Shown piece by piece: positions 60,492 to 64,000 of a stretch of DNA of 64,000 bases. The notes below the pieces were generated by a model. It had not been told where the DNA came from and did not search any database. It saw nothing but the letters and a program-made list of their open reading frames with translations. The DNA lies in the NCBI GenBank assembly GCA_905182985.1, contig CAJJDN010000047.1, forward strand, positions 127,670 through 191,669, in the 5' to 3' direction. The translations under genes and the position numbers were made by a program. The first letter of the stretch is position 1, and each line of letters starts with the position of its first letter. Origin of the DNA: Paramecium sonneborni (Eukaryota > Ciliophora > Oligohymenophorea > Peniculida > Parameciidae).

Positions 60492-61259
60492 ATGATTAGA
60501 AAAAAACTTGAAATATTAAGACGAGAAAGAACTAAAAAAATGTAAAATCTTTTACCTGCTATTGTTGCAGATAGAATGGCACCTTCATTCTTTTATTATA
60601 TGTTTGAGCCTTATGTTGACTTTTAGAAAATTGCTAAATCAGATACAAATTAAGTGTAACTTTCCACTCCAGAAACAGCCATTGCTAAAGGCAGAAGACA
60701 TGCAGTATAAGCAGCTAGAAAATCAAAAGCATTATAAATGATGGGCAATCAATTAAAACTCACTGTAGATGAATAAGTTGAATCATTTGCAATACCAGAA
60801 GAAAAAGGCAATCCAATTAAATTTGAACCATATTCTCTTTAAAGGGCTGCTCTTTATGACAAAGGGTGTATCACATGTGGTGGTCCAAATATTAATGTTA
60901 CTTATCATGGAGAAAGACATATCTGTTTAAAATGCAGAGATCATATCACAACTCTTGATGGAGATCCTGTTGTTATATTCTAAGATGATGATGGAGAAGT
61001 ATGTGTTGTTGGAATCTCAGATAAAAAAAAACTCTATCTTGTATAACTTGATGAACTCAAAATAAATGGTTATCGATGTTATGTTACATTTAGCAATGAA
61101 AATGAAATTATTTGCTTGCTACATGATTCTTTAAATGATAAATCAAAAAAGTAGTTTCTTTCTTCCACAGCTTTATGGTAAGCTGAAAAAGAAGATTAAA
61201 TTACTAAAACTAAAGGCAAAAACTTTCTCATTCTTAATAAACAGCGTTTCCAAAAATGA
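60492..61259 (+). CDS. Unknown protein with a double-CxxC zinc-binding site
   Basis: One exon of 255 residues from ATG 60492-60494 (MIRKKLEILRRERTKKM) to TGA 61257-61259; an in-frame TGA just upstream fixes the start. The N-terminal 90 residues are helical and basic. At about residues 130-160 there is CITCGG ... HICLKCRDH, two CxxC pairs with an intervening histidine, which look like a zinc ribbon. The C-terminal part (VVIFQDDDGEVCVVGI; NGYRCYVTFSNENEI) looks like beta structure. I do not recognise the family. Being intron-free, the reading is secure. Confidence 0.75.
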
Positions 61260-61284
61260 TTATATATTTCATGATTAATTATAA

Positions 61285-61449
61285 ATGAGAAGTGTCAAAA
61301 GAGCTAATTCTAGAAGACCCTTCTCCACCCTTTATCCACGGCTTAATCATAAATCATAAAAATTGGCTCATCTCCTTAAATTAGAAGATTCATTCCTAAT
61401 ATGCTTAACCTTCTTGAAACCTTATATGCCAAGAAATGTGAAGAATTGA
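61285..61449 (+). CDS. Possible small basic protein, 54 aa
   Basis: ATG 61285-61287 gives MRSVKRANSRRPFSTLYPRL and a frame to TGA 61447-61449. From about 61388 a different frame has better coding quality (FIPNMLNLLETLYAKKCEEL), so an unseen intron or frame change may exist. No domain. Confidence 0.3.
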
Positions 61450-61697
61450 AGATTCAGTTATTCTCAACTTTTAATCTTTACTTTTTTAATTATTTACAAA
61501 AATTATAATTAGTTAATTACTTTTTTTATTTATTCTATTCAAAATTCATTAGTATCTATAAAAAATTTAGTATTTAATAACTTTTTATTCTTAATAATTA
61601 TAAGCTAAAAAAAATTATTTATTTAAACTCTTCCTTACTGTTTATATATCTATATATCTATAAAAAAAATATATATTTAGCAATACAACCTGACTAA

Positions 61698-63437
61698 ATG
61701 TTAAGATTCTAAGATAAATTATTGAGTTAATACTCTGGTCATACTATTGATTTATCGGAACTATCCTTACCTACAAATTACATACCTTTAATAAATAAAG
61801 TTGTAAAAAATGTTCCTTTTGTTAACCTTTCCTAAAACCCAATTTATGGTGGCATTCGAAATCTTTAACTTCCTATGATTAGTTTAACTCTATTTAATTG
61901 TGAAATAGGTCTTAGAGGATTTTCAGTACTTTTCCAAACTCTTTCAATCGATCAAACACTTTATCATTTGAATATTGGTAATCCTTTTTCTAACGAGAGG
62001 AACAGACTCGGATTGGCTTTAAATCAATTGTCATAAGCATTAAAAAAGAATAGAATTCTAGCAATCTTGGATATAAGCGGTTGTGGCATATATGATTGAA
62101 GAAATTTAAACTCTGCTTTTTCAGAGAACCTTAATCTTTTACATATTAATGTTTCTGATAATGAACTAAAAGATGCTCTAATTTTACCATCATATTTAGA
62201 AATGTTGGAAGCATAAAATAATATTTAAGGGTAGTAAGTGGTTTAAATTACTGAATAATTAAGATAAGGTTCTGATTCTGTTTATGCTAGTGAAATTAAT
62301 TTAAAAAGAAATAAATTAACCATTCATCAACTATTTGCTATTCTAGAATAAATTGAAAGAAATACTCATTTGAATAAATTAATACTTGATGAAAATACTT
62401 TTATAGGTGAAAACAATATTTTTATTTGCAATTATCTTGTGTATAATAATCATCTTGAATACCTTTCTTTGAGAAATTGACTTAAAATTTTATTGAACAA
62501 TTGGCATCTGGCTTATGTAGAAATGCAAGTTTGAAAACTTTAGATATAAGTAAAAATATCATAGGAGATTAAGGAGCTTTAGTATTAGTAGAAGAATTTT
62601 AAGGGTCATGTAATATCAAATGTATTGTAATGAAAAGATGAGGCTAAACTGATATAAGTGAATTAGAATTATTTAAAACATTTCTAAAATCCAATATATA
62701 AGAATATGATTTCTCAAATAATCTTATGGGAGATTAAACTGATATGTATGCAATTTAATTGATAAAAAAGAATAAAGACATTATCAAAATAAATTTTAAG
62801 AAAATTCTGAATTCATATGAAACCAATTAATAAATTGAGAAACTATTATTAGATAATATCTAAGATAGAAAAAGAAATATAATTCCTCATCTTCGTCATA
62901 AGGTTTAAGGAATGACAGACTAGAGAGAATAATAGGAATATGTGGATAAGAAAAAAGAATAACTTTTTGTAAAAAAGAGTCAAACTGAAAAGGACTTTAA
63001 GTTTGCATAATCTCAAGTAATTTTATGCTAATAGGGAGTTAAAGAAAGTACTTAAGTTGTAGAAGAACCATTGAATAAATTAAGAGAATAAGCCTAACAT
63101 TTGACAGTCTAGTAACTTAATCTTGATAAAGTACTTTGGAATCAAATTAAAGTGATTGAGGATGAGCAGAAATAAATTACTGACTAAATTAAGAATGAAA
63201 ATACTCTAATTGTAAATTTAAACAAATAAATATAAGAAACTTAAGTATTTATTCTTAACACATATGAAGAGCAAATAAAAATCTATAGTTTAATTTTATA
63301 AATAATAGATGGAAAATCTGAGATTGCAAGATGGAATTACAAAAAGAAAGTTAGATTAACATTAATAGGAATATAATAGTATTGAATCATAATTAGAATT
63401 TGTTAAAAAATAACAGAAAACAATTTAAAAAAAATGA
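61698..63437 (+). pseudogene. Leucine-rich-repeat protein, interrupted by TGA codons and a frameshift
   Basis: The frame starting at ATG 61698-61700 (MLRFQDKLLSQYSGH) encodes ribonuclease-inhibitor-type LRRs (ILAILDISGCGIYD; HLNKLILDENTFIGEN; LEYLSLRN; ASLKTLDISKNIIGDQGA; EYDFSNNLMGDQ). About 200 residues of Gln/Lys-rich coiled coil follow, ending at TGA 63435-63437 after a 25-base intron. Three in-frame TGAs occur (about 62096, 62478 and 62638), plus a shift at about 62490 where AAAA followed by TTTT would need one more A to keep the frame. The rest reads cleanly, so the gene is either recently inactivated or affected by base errors. In ciliates such LRR proteins are often ciliary or dynein-associated; this one cannot be assigned. 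Confidence 0.55.
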
Positions 63438-63580
63438 TAATATTATGTAATTATCTATAATTTTTATTAAAAAGCTCTCATTTGTTTTACTTTGAGTGAA
63501 ACATATAACTTAAGATATATTTCTTTGAATTAATCACTATATAAATGAATAACAGCAAATAAAAATCTTAATTTAAAATA

Positions 63581-63936
63581 ATGAACAGAAAAATCACACT
63601 TTTGATCTTATTAGCATGTGTTGTTTGTGTTGCAACATTCATGTTTTCATTTGCCCCATCAGGTAATATATTATAGTAATCAAAGATGCTGAATTAAAGT
63701 TGAAAAAGAGTCATTCATTCTCAGCTTCAAAAAATCATGAATGGGGATTTGATGGATATACCTCTTATGATAAAGACTGCTAAAAAAAATGCACAGCTGC
63801 CAAAGGTATGAGTTGTGGAAAAGCTTAATAAAATTGTTGTCAACCAAGTGCATGTAAAGAGGAAAGTAATTGGTATGGTACTTCATTGGTCTGCGAAACT
63901 AGAGTTCCAGTTGAAGGCTGCACTAAACCAAAGTGA
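63581..63936 (+). CDS. Small secreted cysteine-rich protein
   Basis: About 110 residues. Starts MNRKITLLILLACVVCVATF, a clear signal peptide, followed by a 23-base intron (GTAATATA...CAAAG) after FAPS. The mature part has eight cysteines: KDCQKKC, MSCGKAQQNCC, SACKEES, VCETR and GCTKPK. This spacing suggests a small disulfide-bonded extracellular or vesicle protein, such as a secreted or trichocyst-type component. I recognise no named family and no protease or enzymatic motif. Stop TGA 63934-63936; 64 more bases lie to the window edge. Confidence 0.75.
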
Positions 63937-64000
63937 GAATCAGTATATTCATTTTTAAATATTCAAAAATCATACTCTCTTCTTTGATACAACTGAAATC

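Noticed and set aside
1..64000. tRNA, rRNA, CRISPR array, telomere repeat or transposon
   Set aside because: Looked for on both strands by eye; no T-loop-type motif in a GC-richer island, no regular spaced repeats, no CCCCAA/CCCAAA telomere run and no transposase motif found.

Overview
The window reads as macronuclear DNA of a ciliate, most likely a Paramecium. Conserved genes (Hsp90, eS7, uL29, a PMCA-type calcium pump, a long-chain acyl-CoA synthetase, NEK kinase, USP, Myb) stay open only if TAA and TAG are read as glutamine and TGA is the only stop. Their frames are joined by tiny GT...AG introns of about 22-34 bases. The DNA is very AT-rich and tightly packed: neighbouring coding ends are often 12-200 bases apart (12 bases between 5159 and 5172). 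No tRNA, rRNA, CRISPR array or transposon was recognised. The species cannot be fixed from the sequence alone.

Layout. 1-3013: a partial unknown gene and a PTB/hnRNP L-like RNA-binding protein (minus). 3181-5762: two unknown proteins. 5797-10277: a Sel1-repeat/pseudokinase gene plus upstream coding sequence, cut by an artificial 1,141-bp duplication. 10551-13237: a small ORF and two apparently broken genes. 13305-18769: an FLVCR-like transporter, two small proteins, a cNMP-binding-domain protein and a cytochrome b5. 18950-20060: remains of an AGC protein kinase. 20115-24636: ribosomal protein L35, a ciliate membrane protein and a FYVE-like zinc-finger coiled coil. 24725-27685: degraded coding sequence and a three-repeat Myb gene, duplicated around a 22-N gap. 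27710-33460: acyl-CoA synthetase, Hsp90 and ribosomal protein S7. 34730-42364: a second member of the same membrane-protein family and a large TmcB/PAS-like membrane protein. 42460-47047: a NEK kinase and a potassium/cyclic-nucleotide channel. 47742-52430: a CHY/RING ubiquitin ligase and a ubiquitin protease, the latter interrupted by the third duplication. 52474-57007: coiled-coil proteins flanking a CCCH zinc-finger gene. 57034-63936: a PMCA calcium pump, a zinc-binding unknown, a damaged leucine-rich-repeat gene and a secreted eight-cysteine protein.

Function. There is no operon logic; genes are separately expressed eukaryotic units. Several fit membrane excitability and calcium control (cNMP-binding protein, K/CNG channel, TmcB-like protein, PMCA) and axonemal or coiled-coil structure. 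The clearest structural result is that all three runs of N sit between exact direct repeats of 1,111-1,164 bp. Removing one copy restores gene continuity, so these look like unmerged contig overlaps rather than biology. No convincing new multi-gene system was found. The best biological leads are the two divergent members of a ciliate membrane-protein family, a pseudokinase fused to Sel1 repeats, and a set of decaying genes that show how this genome loses coding capacity.
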